Shown here: positions 26,753 through 51,205 of the stretch, one piece after another | Layout of the letters: every line of letters starts with the position of its first letter | How positions within the stretch are numbered: position 1 is the first letter of the stretch | NCBI RefSeq assembly: GCF_037975245.1 | Contig: NC_092567.1 | Coordinates: 14,834,876-14,898,875, forward strand | Source of the DNA: Apostichopus japonicus | Lineage: Eukaryota > Echinodermata > Holothuroidea > Aspidochirotida > Stichopodidae | Direction: 5' to 3' | DNA: 64,000 nt | The notes under the pieces: generated by a model | The model's database searches: none | What the model was told of the DNA's origin: nothing | What the model saw: the letters and a program-made list of their open reading frames with translations, nothing else | Program-made: the position numbers and the translations under genes

Positions 26753-27810
26753 AGACTTATTACGACAATGCTAGTGTATATCATACTTCAATGGGAGCCA
26801 TGTTTGAGGCATGTCCCGAGTGGACTTATTACAGCAATACTAGTGTATATAATACTTAATGGAGCCATGTTTGAGCCATGTCCCGACTGGACTTATTACA
26901 GCAATGCTAGTGTATATAATACTTCATGGAGCCATGTTTGAGCCATGTCCGGACTGGACTTATTACAGCAATGCTAGTGTATATAATACTTAATGGAGCC
27001 ATGTTTGAGCCATGTCCCGAGTGGACTTATTACAGCAATACTAGTGTATATAATACTTAATGGAGCCATGTTTGAGCCATGTCCCGACTGGACTTATTAC
27101 AGCAATGCTAGTGTATATAATACTTAATGGAGCCATGTTTGAGCCATGTCTCGACTGGACTTATTACAGCAATGCTAGTGTATATAATACTTCATGGAGC
27201 CATGTTTGAGCCATGTCCCGAGTGGACTTATTACAGCAATACTAGTGTATATAATACTTAATGGAGCCATGTTTGAGCCATGTCCCGACTGGACTTATTA
27301 CAGCAATGCTAGTGTATATAATACTTAATGGAGCCATGTTTGAGCCATGTCTCGACTGGACTTATTACAGCAATGCTAGTGTATATAATACTTCATGGAG
27401 CCATGTTTGAGCCATGTCCCGACTGGACTTATTACAGCAATGCTAGTGTATATAATACTTAATGGAGCCATGTTTGAGCCATGTCTCGACTGGACTTATT
27501 ACAGCAATGCTAGTGTATATAATACTTCATGGAGCCATGTTTGAGCCATGTCCCGACTGGACTTATTACAGCAATGCTAGTGTATATAATACTTAATGGA
27601 GCCATGTTTGAGCCATGTCTCGACTGGACTTATTACAGCAATGCTAGTGTATATAATACTTCATGGAGCCATGTTTGAGCCATGTCCCGACTGGACTTAT
27701 TACAGCAATGCTAGTGTATATAATACTTCATGGAGCCATGTTTGAGCCATGTCCGGACTGGACTTATTACAGCAATGCTAGTGTATAGCAAACTTCAATG
27801 GAAGCCACGT
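26753..27810. repeat. 67-bp satellite array, about 16 copies
   Basis: Units carrying 'gacttattacagcaat' start at 26822 and recur every 67 bp up to 27760. A slightly longer first copy starts at 26753 and a degraded last copy ends near 27810. Unit variants (aatac/aatgc, taatgg/tcatgg, cccgac/tctcgac/cccgag/ccggac) are arranged in higher-order groups. Frames reading through the array are by-products. Confidence 0.95.
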
Positions 27811-28300
27811 CTCAAAGAATTTACACACATGGAATTTTACTTTTATTCTGCATGTTGAATCCTAGTGCAAATTTGCCCACAATGCTGTATTTTAAACCCA
27901 TCCAATGTCTGACTTTAATCTCATATGCACACTTTACAATTTTATCTAATTTTTTTATCTTATTTGTGACAGAAATTTCAGTGAGTCATGTCTGGTACAC
28001 ATTTTAATCTAATTTTTCACTACCTGTTAAATTAAAGGTTTCACATCTCAAGGATTAACATATTTTTTTTTTATGGGTTCAAGGATATGCAACTACCATA
28101 TTAGCCCCAAAAGGCAAAACCAATACATAGTAAAGTCCCTTAGCAGCAATGACCCACTAAAACCTACATGACCTGCAAGTTAACAAGGTGTTCATAATTA
28201 TAATTGTTCCTGCAAGGCAGAAGAACTCCAAACATTAATTTAATTCATGGAACAAACTTGACTGACTGTTAATGTAGACAGAAAACCAAGTTATCCCATT
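27811..28300. other. Non-coding spacer
   Basis: AT-rich sequence between the satellite and the retrotransposon fragment. No feature is supported. Confidence 0.4.
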
Positions 28301-28305
28301 TTGAG

Positions 28306-28945
28306 ATGGCAAGGTTCGATGCCATATTTATTTCTAAAGTTTCAGTTTTGCGGAGCCACAGGCATAAAAGTCAAGTCTACACCTGTGGCAAGGAATTAGA
28401 CTTTCAGATTGATTTCCCACAGCCTTCGTTATCCCAGCATATGCACAATTATGCACAATGCGAGAAAGGAAGATCAGAATCGTATAGACTCTTTAATCCG
28501 TCAGGCGGGCCGCATAATTGGCAACAGCCAACCCTCTTACTCATCAAGTTATACCCATCTACTCCAACAGAAATTAGACATAATTTTGGATGATGCCGAC
28601 CACCCACTGCACGGACAATTTCAGAATGCAGTGATTCCTCCGAGCGGGAGGATGAGGCTGCCGACAGCCAAAACCAATCGTCACCTTTCCTCATTCGTCC
28701 CACAGTGCATCAGAATCCATAATCAAAATTACAATCGCTAGTGTTCTTGCCCTGTGGTTACACCTTCACTGTTTTTGTCATACTTAGTCTTGCCATTGTT
28801 GGACTTTGCAATTTTATTTTATTTTTGTTTTTATGTGAGTCAATTTCCATGTGCTGTATTTTAATGTTATATCCTATCTTATTTTGTACATCAAGCATTT
28901 AATTACCCGAAATGGGTTTAATAAAGTGAATCTTATCTTATTAAA
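28306..28945 (+). mobile_element. 3' end of a non-LTR retrotransposon (LINE), truncated
   Basis: The frame ending at 28741 encodes about 95 residues with the layout of a LINE reverse-transcriptase ORF C-terminus: a tract like RIDSLIRQAGRIIG, then DDADHPLH, a PSGRMRLP patch, KTNRHLSSFVP and CIRIHN before the stop. This pattern is typical of CR1/L2-type elements. An overlapping frame (28306-28593) covers the preceding part, so the copy carries a frameshift. A short 3' UTR follows, ending in 'taataaagtgaatcttatct'. The catalytic RT and endonuclease parts are absent, so it is a dead 5'-truncated copy. Confidence 0.7.
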
Positions 28946-30859
28946 CATGCAGTTCTTGGTGAACAAAGGTGTTGATGTTTTTATTTTCAGAACATATTTT
29001 GATGTATTCCAAAAAAGCAAGGACTGGACATATAATTTGATATCATACTGCTATTGGTGAAAGTCAAACAAAGGCTTGACTGTTATGTAAAATAAAGAAA
29101 CTAGTTATAAATGGTTGGCAAAGAAAAAATACACAAAACCCCAAAATTGTCTGTGATATTGAAGATAATTTCAAGAAGTTAGAACAAGTCACTCTCACAA
29201 GGTCTCATGTTCTGACAAGGGTATATAATTTTTTTTCTGGATAAAAGTACCATAGTTACTGTTGTCATTAGATGATTAAAGGTGATAATTAACTAAACTA
29301 TAGGCAAGATTTTGGCTTCATTTATAGATATCATTACGACAAACCTGCTATCTCCTATGTAGTAGATAATTTAACCCATTTTATGGGTTTTTTTGTCTTA
29401 GAATGATTTATTACATGCTGTCAGTTTCTTAAAACAGTAGTCATAACTTGTACAAAGTATAAGCAGTCAAATGCTCTGTCTTACAAGCCTAATAAAAAAA
29501 TGAATAAAAAACTTTACGACATGTTTCACATCAATCTGTGGTTGTATAAAATTGGAGGGGTTTATGAAATTTGTAAAATGTTCACAATATAATTTACACC
29601 ACGTTAATATTATCATCAAACAGAAGCATGCCACGTCAGCTAAGCCGATGCTACATAGCGATATTTCCCCGCAAGAAAAAACTTGTTGAGCACATTCTCA
29701 ATGGGTAATTACAGACAGGACCTTATATTTATTACACTGGGAGTAAGTAGACAGTGTACACAAAAGAACTACATCTACCTAAACCATCAACAGACTCACT
29801 CAGTGTGTCCTTTTAGCTGGCAATCAGCCATGAATATGCATAGACAATGCATTAATCACTTGGTTCTCAAACTTATTTTCACCACAACACACGTTTTGAA
29901 GGCTAAACCACCCAATCTTTACAGAAGAAGGAAGAACAACAAGTTCAAATTGTACAGATGGACAAATTGCGCTGACATTTTGAAATTGAGATCGTAAGAC
30001 GTGATTGGTTTGAGAGAGGATTTGACCAACAATGATCCATTCATTCAAAGATGTTAAAGGATAAGCTGTCACAGTTTCAATGCAACCATTAAAAGTAGAC
30101 ACAAATTTGGGTTGCAACCCACTGTTTGAAAACAGGCATTTATCCACTCTTGCACTAAGGTTGTATCTTCTGTCAAGAATAGGACAATACAAAGTCAAAC
30201 TCAACACTAACAAAGCTTAGCCCTGAACGCTTTGACTTACTATTGAAAACCCAGCAAAATTCACAAGTTTCTGCCTCTCCGGTAGAATTTGCAAAGAACT
30301 GTACTTATTTATGCCATCGGCAAATGTCAGATTATCATCTTTAATGATTGCATTTGAAGCCAGGAGATTAGGTTGCTCTCCACCAATCAAATAGACTGAA
30401 CAGAGAAATACTGAATACTTATGAATATTTATCTCATCGACAAACTCAAATCTTCAATGGACTTATACACTTTTTCAAAACCTTCTCGGGGTAAAATATA
30501 CCTCCCCTTGGGGGAGATCAAAAGACTCGAAAACCAACTCTGAAATGAGACAACTCATTTAGGTGAGTCTTTTTCGACTATTGGAATGTTGGCTTCCCAT
30601 AACAGTGCAATACTTTGCTCTACTTACTCACAAATGACAGATTTATAGATGTTAACTGTTATAGAAAACAGTTTCTAACAGTGAATCATATATATTAAAC
30701 CATCAACAAACTCAACAGCACTCTTCACTGGTTGCCATCCCTGATGATTGCAGCACTTTGAAAGCAGCATCATGAATATGCATCGATAGCACTGAATATG
30801 CATAAACCCATCATTATTGTAGAGTACCTGAGAATGGGGTTTGAGTACTGGACAAGGTT
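28946..30859. other. Downstream flank / possible 3' UTR of the KIAA0930 homologue
   Basis: No exon is supported. A minus-strand frame at 29824-30213 (129 codons) and a plus-strand frame at 29683-29997 overlap each other and match nothing I recognise. A minus-strand AATAAA candidate lies at 29728-29733. Confidence 0.4.
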
Positions 30860-44265
<13,406 letters not shown>

Positions 44266-44369
44266 TTTCTCACAGCAGCCTCATTGAAGGTAGCAGCCAC
44301 TAAGAGCTTGTTATAACCAGTGTTACCAGCGACAGTTGACGAAAAAACGCTAGATTGGCGAAAATAAAA

Positions 44370-45960
44370 CCCCAAACGCGCTGTATACTTAAATGTGTAA
44401 TGATCAGAAAAATGATTTTTTTTTCTTCAAAATCGATTAAATTTAGTTATGGAGCCTACTAGGATGTCCGGTTAACACCACATTAAATTAGACAGGTTCA
44501 TCTTTCACGTGGTATACCTCTACTATCGGTAACAAAAATGATTTCTTGACCAAAAGTGACCTTAAAGTTTTAACCCCGATACGGACATCTCTAAACGCGC
44601 TGTATATACGTAGTGTGTAATGATCAGAAAAATGGTTAATTTTTATTTTTTTCAAAATCGATTAATTTTAGTTATGGAGCCTACTGGCATGTCCGGTTAG
44701 CACCACATTGAAGTAGAAAAGTTCCTCTTTTACGTGGTATACCTCTACTATCGGTAACAAAAATGATTTCTTGACCAAAAGTGACCTTAAAGTTTTAACC
44801 CCGATACGGACATCTCTAAACGCGCTGTATATACGTAGTGTGTAATGATCAGATAAATGGTTAATTTTTTTTTTTTCAAAATAGATTAACTTTAGTTATG
44901 GAGCCTACTGGCATGTCCGGTTAGCACCACATTGAAGTAGAAAGGTTCTTCTTTTACGTGGTATACCTCTACTATCGGTAACAAAAATGATTTCTTGACC
45001 AAAAGTGGCCTTAAAGTTTTAACCCCGATACGGACACCTCTAAACGCGCTGTATATCTAAGGTGTAATGATCCAAAAAATGATTCTTTTTCTTCAAAATC
45101 GATTAACTTTAGTTATGGAGCCTACTAGGATGTCCGGTTAGCACCACATTAAAGTAGAAAGGTACTTCTTTCGCGTGGTATGCCTCTACCATCGGTAACA
45201 AAAATGATTTCTTGACCAAAAATGGCCTTAAAGTTTTAACCCCGATCCGGACATCTCTAAACGCGCTGTATATACGTAATGTGTAATTTTGAAAAAAATA
45301 AAAATTAACCATTTATCTGATCATTACACACTACGTATATACAGCGCGTTTAGAGATGTCCGTATCGGGGTTAAAACTTTAAGGCAATTTTTGGTCAAGA
45401 AATCATTTTTGTTACCGATAGTAGAGGTATACCACGTGAAAGAGGAACCTTTCTACTTTAATGTGATGCTAACCGGACATGCCAGTAGACTCCATAACTA
45501 AAGTTAATCGATTTTGAAAAAAATAAAAATTAACCATTTTTATGATCATTACACATTACGTATATACAGCGCGTTTAGAGATGTCCGGATCGGGGTTAAA
45601 ACGTTAAGGCAATTTTTGGTCAAGAAATCATTTTTGTTACCGATAGTAGAGGTATATCACGTGAAAGATGAACCTGTCTACTTTAATGTGGTGCTAACCA
45701 GACATGCCAGTAGGCTCCATAACTAAAATTAATTGATTTTGAAGAAGAAAAGAAAAATATCAATATTTTAAAACGTTTAGGCTACTTTTGGTCAAACAAA
45801 TCGGCTTTGTTACCGATAGTAGGTATTACACGTGAAAGAAGAAATTGTTTTCTTTGATTTGATGCTAACCGGACCTCCTTACTAGGTCGATAACTCAAAT
45901 TAACCGATTTTGAAATAATAATAATACGTTTGGATCATAACACATTACCGCGCGTTTCGA
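44370..45960. repeat. Head-to-head (palindromic) array of about 225-bp units
   Basis: Units marked by 'aaacgcgctgtat' start at 44374, 44593, 44818, 45042 and 45259 on the plus strand. The orientation flips near 45287, and two good reverse copies follow (their 'cagcgcgttta' near 45342 and 45566), then degraded reverse copies to about 45960. Shared stretches include 'cccgatacggacatctcta', 'ctactatcggtaacaaaaat' and 'tagttatggagcctact'. A frame of about 60-70 codons is kept open in at least three copies (45109-45312 minus, 45289-45501 plus, 45514-45726 plus). The array begins about 100 bp upstream of the KIAA0930 start codon. Confidence 0.92.
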
Positions 45961-46399
45961 GCTAATTTTCCCATTTGCATCCCACTCCTGTTAGGATCGA
46001 ACGGTTTGTCGCCATCGAATTTCAATAAATCAAAGTGTTACTGGCTGTTTTTTTCATACCACGTGTAAGAGGAATAACTTAACATCGTCATTGTACCCCT
46101 CTTGACTGTTGCATATTCTCATTAATTAATTGTTTAGACATTTGAAAAAAAAGGGAAAAAATGGTATAAAAATTGCCGCAGTTTACGCCTTTCTCCACAA
46201 GATTTGGTAGGATCACAAGTTTCAGTTCAATATGAATGCAGATTTCGTCAACCATTAAATTCCAAAATTATATTACATGAAAGAGCAACAACTCCTCTCT
46301 CATATGGTGCAATTATTGGCATTTTACAGTATCCATAGCGTTAATTATTATCGCTTTAAAACAGGTACGAAAAAGTAGCAGTCTTGTTATTGTCCGCTA

Positions 46400-46580
46400 A
46401 TTTAGGCTGCCCTTAGTGGCTGCTGGGATCCACTTTCCCGCCATAGCGTACCCAGCGCTCGTCACAGTGTACAAACATCAGTGGCCAACGGCGTGTAACG
46501 TTGATGTATACACTATTGGCTGCTCTTAGTGGCTGCTCTTAGTGGCTGCTACGTTCAAACAGGTCTCACAGCAGCGCCTG
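46400..46580. repeat. Repeated TTAGTGGCTGCT motifs, one shared with the KIAA0930 leader
   Basis: The motif occurs near 46412, 46523 and 46538. The 17-bp string CTCTTAGTGGCTGCTAC at about 46537 also occurs in reverse orientation at about 44290-44306, in the 5' leader of the KIAA0930 homologue. The rest of 45960-46650 holds nothing else I can support. Confidence 0.6.
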
Positions 46581-46649
46581 TATGATATGATTTGTCTGAC
46601 CACAATGCTATAGGTACGATCTGCTACGAAACCTGCAACTCAAGATGCT

Positions 46650-48015
46650 GTCCGATCCGCGAATTTTTTTTTCCCAAACAGGTTCTCAATTGTGTATAAA
46701 TAGTCGCTCATGATTGGTCGGAAAAGTTACGTCATCACAATAAAACCTTCACTTCGAAGTTATCAAAATATCTGTATCCATTCGTTGCAACGAAGATATA
46801 CCCGTTCAAAATTACCCGCAACTTTTCGTAAATATATGTAGATGTGTTTGGAATTGGTTAAGACATATTGAGCACACTAGTATTGTATGATCTACTTTGA
46901 TCGAAGATTTCTGTGAAGGCATTTATCGATAACATCGCACAGTGAACGTTTCGTACAGGAGTACATAACACATGCGATATAAGCCTGTATGTATTATAAC
47001 TGTGTACACAGTGCAGTGACGGAAATACATCATACTGTAGAGCATGGTGGGCTCATAATTGACGCACTTAAGGTATTGATCAACGTTTTCTATCAAGGAA
47101 AAATCAAAATCACTCAACTGTATGTGTTTTTCATATGTGTGGTTCCTCAGAAATGTAATGATCTCAAAATATTTATTGTTCTGTGCATATGCAACGTACA
47201 ATTGAGCAGAACTTGACCACAAAATGTCTGCCGTGTCAAGTTCTTTTTTACCCCTAAATTGAAACATTCGTCGATAAGCTAACTGTAGTGAAGGCTTTAG
47301 TATACATCCATTGACTTTAGATGCTGTTTGCTATACTTTGAGCCTCTAAGCTTAGATAGATCAGGTCCCAGAGAGTAGTGTTGTCCATGATATTGAGAAT
47401 ATGTTGGTTATTTTTAGGGTGCAAGATTTCCAAATGCCCTAAAAAACGTACAAAACTGGGGGGAAGGGTGTTAAAAGCTTTAAAATTCCACAATTTGGTC
47501 ATCAAATAGCTGAAATGGATTCAAACTCATGAAATATGTAATTCTGCTTGACTGTAAAAAGTTTAGGTGGCCTGCTGTATCGTTGCTAGTAATAATTGAA
47601 GGTGCATCAATTACGGGGGTGCGTAAATTATGAAGCCTTGACTATACACTTAACTGTTTTGCGTATATTCATTCAAGGCTGAACTCGCGTCGTGAAGTTG
47701 ATTTTGGTGTAGGCCTACCCATTCCACGAAACGAATTCCGAACGGCTGACGAATCTTGGATGACGTAAACACGAACCAAGTAGAATGTAGCGTATGTATC
47801 ATAAGTAAGGTCAACATGTTATCCAAGCATTAAAAGTAAAAGTTAGGTCGTTTGCAGGGAAACCGCGTAACAAGACTTTATTAAGTGTCAGTGTGTAACT
47901 CAGTGTATGCCTTCGAACTACCAAGCGTTTGATGCTGACGTCACGAGCAATCTGATTGGATGAAAACTCCGTAATTGAGAACCTGTTTGGGAATAAAAAA
48001 TTCGCGTCGGTCCAC
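46650..48015. mobile_element. Inverted-repeat element of about 1.35 kb
   Basis: The left arm at about 46657-46692 (CGCGAATTTTTTTTTCCC, then AAACAGGTTCTCAATT) is matched in reverse orientation at about 47975-48008. The inner flanks on both sides also share 'attgg' and 'acgtca' motifs. I do not find a clean target-site duplication, so the exact borders and superfamily are open. The interior holds a minus-strand frame of 114 codons (46923-47267), unrecognised. Confidence 0.6.
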
Positions 48016-50660
48016 CTGATTCACACCCACTGATCTGTACACTTAGTGTGCAGATCAGTGTTCACACCGTATCACGTAATATATGTACCATGAAAAGTTT
48101 ATAGGCCAAATCAACAAGATGTAGCCTATATAGAATTGTTTTGTGGTGAAATGATTAACTTTGAACTAAAAGACCAATGAGCTTCATCATTTACATGAAA
48201 CCCTGACCTAAGATGACAACAACATATTTTAAGTTTATATATGACTGAGGCTTAATCAACCACAGAAAAATAGGTCAATAAGAATTAAGGCTGCGGAAAA
48301 TGAGGTAAAAATTCTGAAGGAAATGTTATTTTGTGCATGCATGTGTTATGTTGAAAACGTGACATTTGTTGCACTCAGTAGTAGTAAATAAAACTTCATC
48401 CAAACACCACAACGTGATTCAGTTGAAATCATGCATTCTGTGAGGCAAAAGTAACTGAAAAAAAGCAAAAAGATACTCATTGACCAGTTTAGCTGCAGTA
48501 CATCTACTCCCTTTCTAAGGGACTCGTGAAACACATTTGGCAATAACATCATCATGATCACACGGTTTCGATGTAAGGGGAATGGCGTACAGCCCAGCAC
48601 CCCCCCCCCCAACCTTAATCAGTCTGGGAATTTGAAATGGTGTCGATGCACATCATTATGTGCATAATATACCTGCCAGCCAGCTCTCACCGTTTCACTG
48701 TGAGCCTATGCTTTTTGTATATCGTCGTACTGCTGAATCTCCAAATCTCACATGCAAAAAATTTAACCAGTATATAGTTTAGTTTACTCAAGTTTTGCTT
48801 CATAACCAAAGTAAAGCAGATTTACGTTTATTAATTGGATATATTTGTAATGTTAAAAACGATGAGTTTTATTTGACCTTTTTTTTTAAATCGCCATACG
48901 GCTTCGGGATTAATTTCCATGTAAAAGAGTTATCCGTGATGTTTACATCTTCGGAGAGGGGGGGGGGGGTGGGAGCTGGGATGGGATGGCAGGTCGGTGG
49001 GAGTCATAGTTTTGCAAAATACCAATAAACAAATGATACTTTTCAAGAAAAAGTCGCCCAGTAAAGAACCTGGGCACGAAAACCAAACTACCGAACGACT
49101 GATCCACTCTCAACCCCAGTCACCTTGCATCGGGACTGTGACGGTGTGATTATCGTCGGGTGTGTATCACCATTCCCCATCGAAAGGAAACAGATACTAC
49201 ACAAGTACATAAGAACCCTTGTCGAGTCTGTACTGAGATCGGTATGCACATGTACGCGTTATATGCTTCTACATCGTATCCTAGTAGAATGGATCTCAAC
49301 GACAGGTCAAACTGTATCAGAATACTGTATCATATTAGCAACCCCTATTCTTAATTACTTACAACAACAGTAATGTCAACAGTAAGACGTTATTTTAAAA
49401 GGAAACAAAATGACAGAATGTTCTCACACGATTGTCTATTACTATACGAATGGAATAAAGCCAGTTTTCATCTACTGTAAACAAGTGGGAATACCTGAAT
49501 TTTGCAGGATGGATTTCTGATTCAGTTGAAATCAAACATGTAAAGTTTAGTCGTAGCATGTAAATTTACACCCTCATGTCAAGTTACAGGGCACTTGGAA
49601 AGCCAGATTTAGCTATTTTCTTGCTTCAATGGTCACTCTTTCTCAAGTCTTTTCAAATGCTGCAGCTTGTTTATGATAAAATTTAATTAAACTTTAGCGT
49701 AGCATATATTGCTTTCGTCTGACGTCATATAGACCACAGGTGACGTTATTCACCACAAGGCTTTTGTAGAATGGAAACTTACACGTCAAATATTGAAGGT
49801 AGCATTCTTTAAGCGAATATGTTTGTGGAAAAAGAAAGTTGCAACATGAATGACAGACATTGTTTCAGTCTGTCATAGTTCCCCCTTCCCCTCCGCCCTA
49901 CCTTCAGACTCGTCCTCAAATAACTTGCAACAATTTTCCAGTAGCTTAAATTGTCATGTTTTTGTATACATAATATTAGGCTGGCATTCATTTTCCCGAC
50001 GGCCAATTCTTGTTGTGTATTTTGGATGGGATGATTTGTAAATCACAACTCCCGATCGACGGTACACTATAAAGTATATAAGAGCTGCTATAGCATTTGC
50101 AATGGAGTGAAAATGTTGGCTCAGAGGTAGTTCCCTATACCAACTTCCCACCCTCCTACCTCAATTGTCACTGCAGAAGGCAGAGACAGCAACAATCAGA
50201 ACACTCGCCGTTTACTACGTACTCACCCCTGTACTTAAAAACTTTCAGGAAACACAAAATGGCAGTGGCACATGAGGGTATTTCTGATTTATGCACAGGA
50301 TTTCAAAGGTGTGTGTGGGGGGGGGGGGTTCAAAATTACCCCGGCTGATTTAGGAAGGGTACGTGCTTAACTCTTGTGGAAGGGCCAGAGCCGAATAAAG
50401 GATTTAAAAAGGAGGGCAGCTGCCCTGAGTCATTGAAGCCGATTCTATGTAGGTTGGTCTGGGGCTTCTCCCTGACAAAACAATGGTTGAATTGTGCATT
50501 CTGAGGATCATTTAGACTTCAATTGAAGTGTATTTATAAAAGTAGGTCTAAGTTAAAATGTTGAATTGGAAGCCACCCGACGTGTAAGTTGTATTACATA
50601 AGCCCTTCCCTGCCTCACCCACATTTGTGGTCGCTTAAGCATCGTGTAAAATAACTACTG

Positions 50661-50722
<62 letters not shown>

Positions 50723-51205
50723 GTTGATGTATTACTATTATTATTATGTATTATTCATTATTTATTATTATTAGTGATGTACATCTTTATGGGAGGTCAG
50801 ACACGTATGAGATATTAAATAAAGTAAGGTACTGCCATGGTGACATCGGAGCCTACTCCCATGTATGGGGATTTCCTCTCCAAAAAGTAAAGATTAAAAA
50901 AATATAGAAATATGAATTCCTCACCCCTTCCCCGTTTAGTACGCCACGGTCCACGCACTCCCGAAAACACGCAACGTTACGTCAAATTTAAATTACTGAA
51001 GTGTCATGGAAACTGTTTCGGCTGTACAGTCTTTGTTGAGTTCCGGGTTGTTATTACGCAATTGCATACGTCTTACGGTATACGCATTGTCCAATTCCTG
51101 TTAACTGAACGCATCAATATGATGTGACAAAGTGACAATAACGGCCATATTGTGGTCATATTTTGTGAAATATTCCGCACGCCAGAGTCTGAATTGAGCA
51201 CGAAA
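48016..51205. other. Intergenic region upstream of the SPT2 homologue
   Basis: Contains G/C homopolymers (near 48600, 48958 and 50318) and an (ATT)n microsatellite (50661-50722, interrupted to about 50775). Short frames such as 49125-49373 have no support. The last about 200 bp before 51206 is richer in CpG ('cgcacgcc', 'acgtcaaa', 'tgttgagttccgggttg') and probably contains the SPT2 promoter and 5' UTR. No TATA box is evident. Confidence 0.4.
50661..50775. repeat. (ATT)n microsatellite
   Basis: Nearly pure ATT repeats for about 60 bp, then interrupted ATT/ATG stretches. Confidence 0.95.

Noticed and set aside
26753-27810. CRISPR-like array
   Set aside because: The repeats are directly adjacent with no unique spacers, and the genome is eukaryotic. 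This is a satellite.
29824-30213. 129-codon minus frame as a gene
   Set aside because: No splice borders fit it, no family is recognisable, and it overlaps a plus-strand frame of similar length. It lies in the probable 3' flank of the KIAA0930 homologue.
45109-45726. Three similar 67-70 codon frames as a small gene family
   Set aside because: They are the same segment of a repeated unit in opposite orientations. No start context, splice sites or known domain supports expression.
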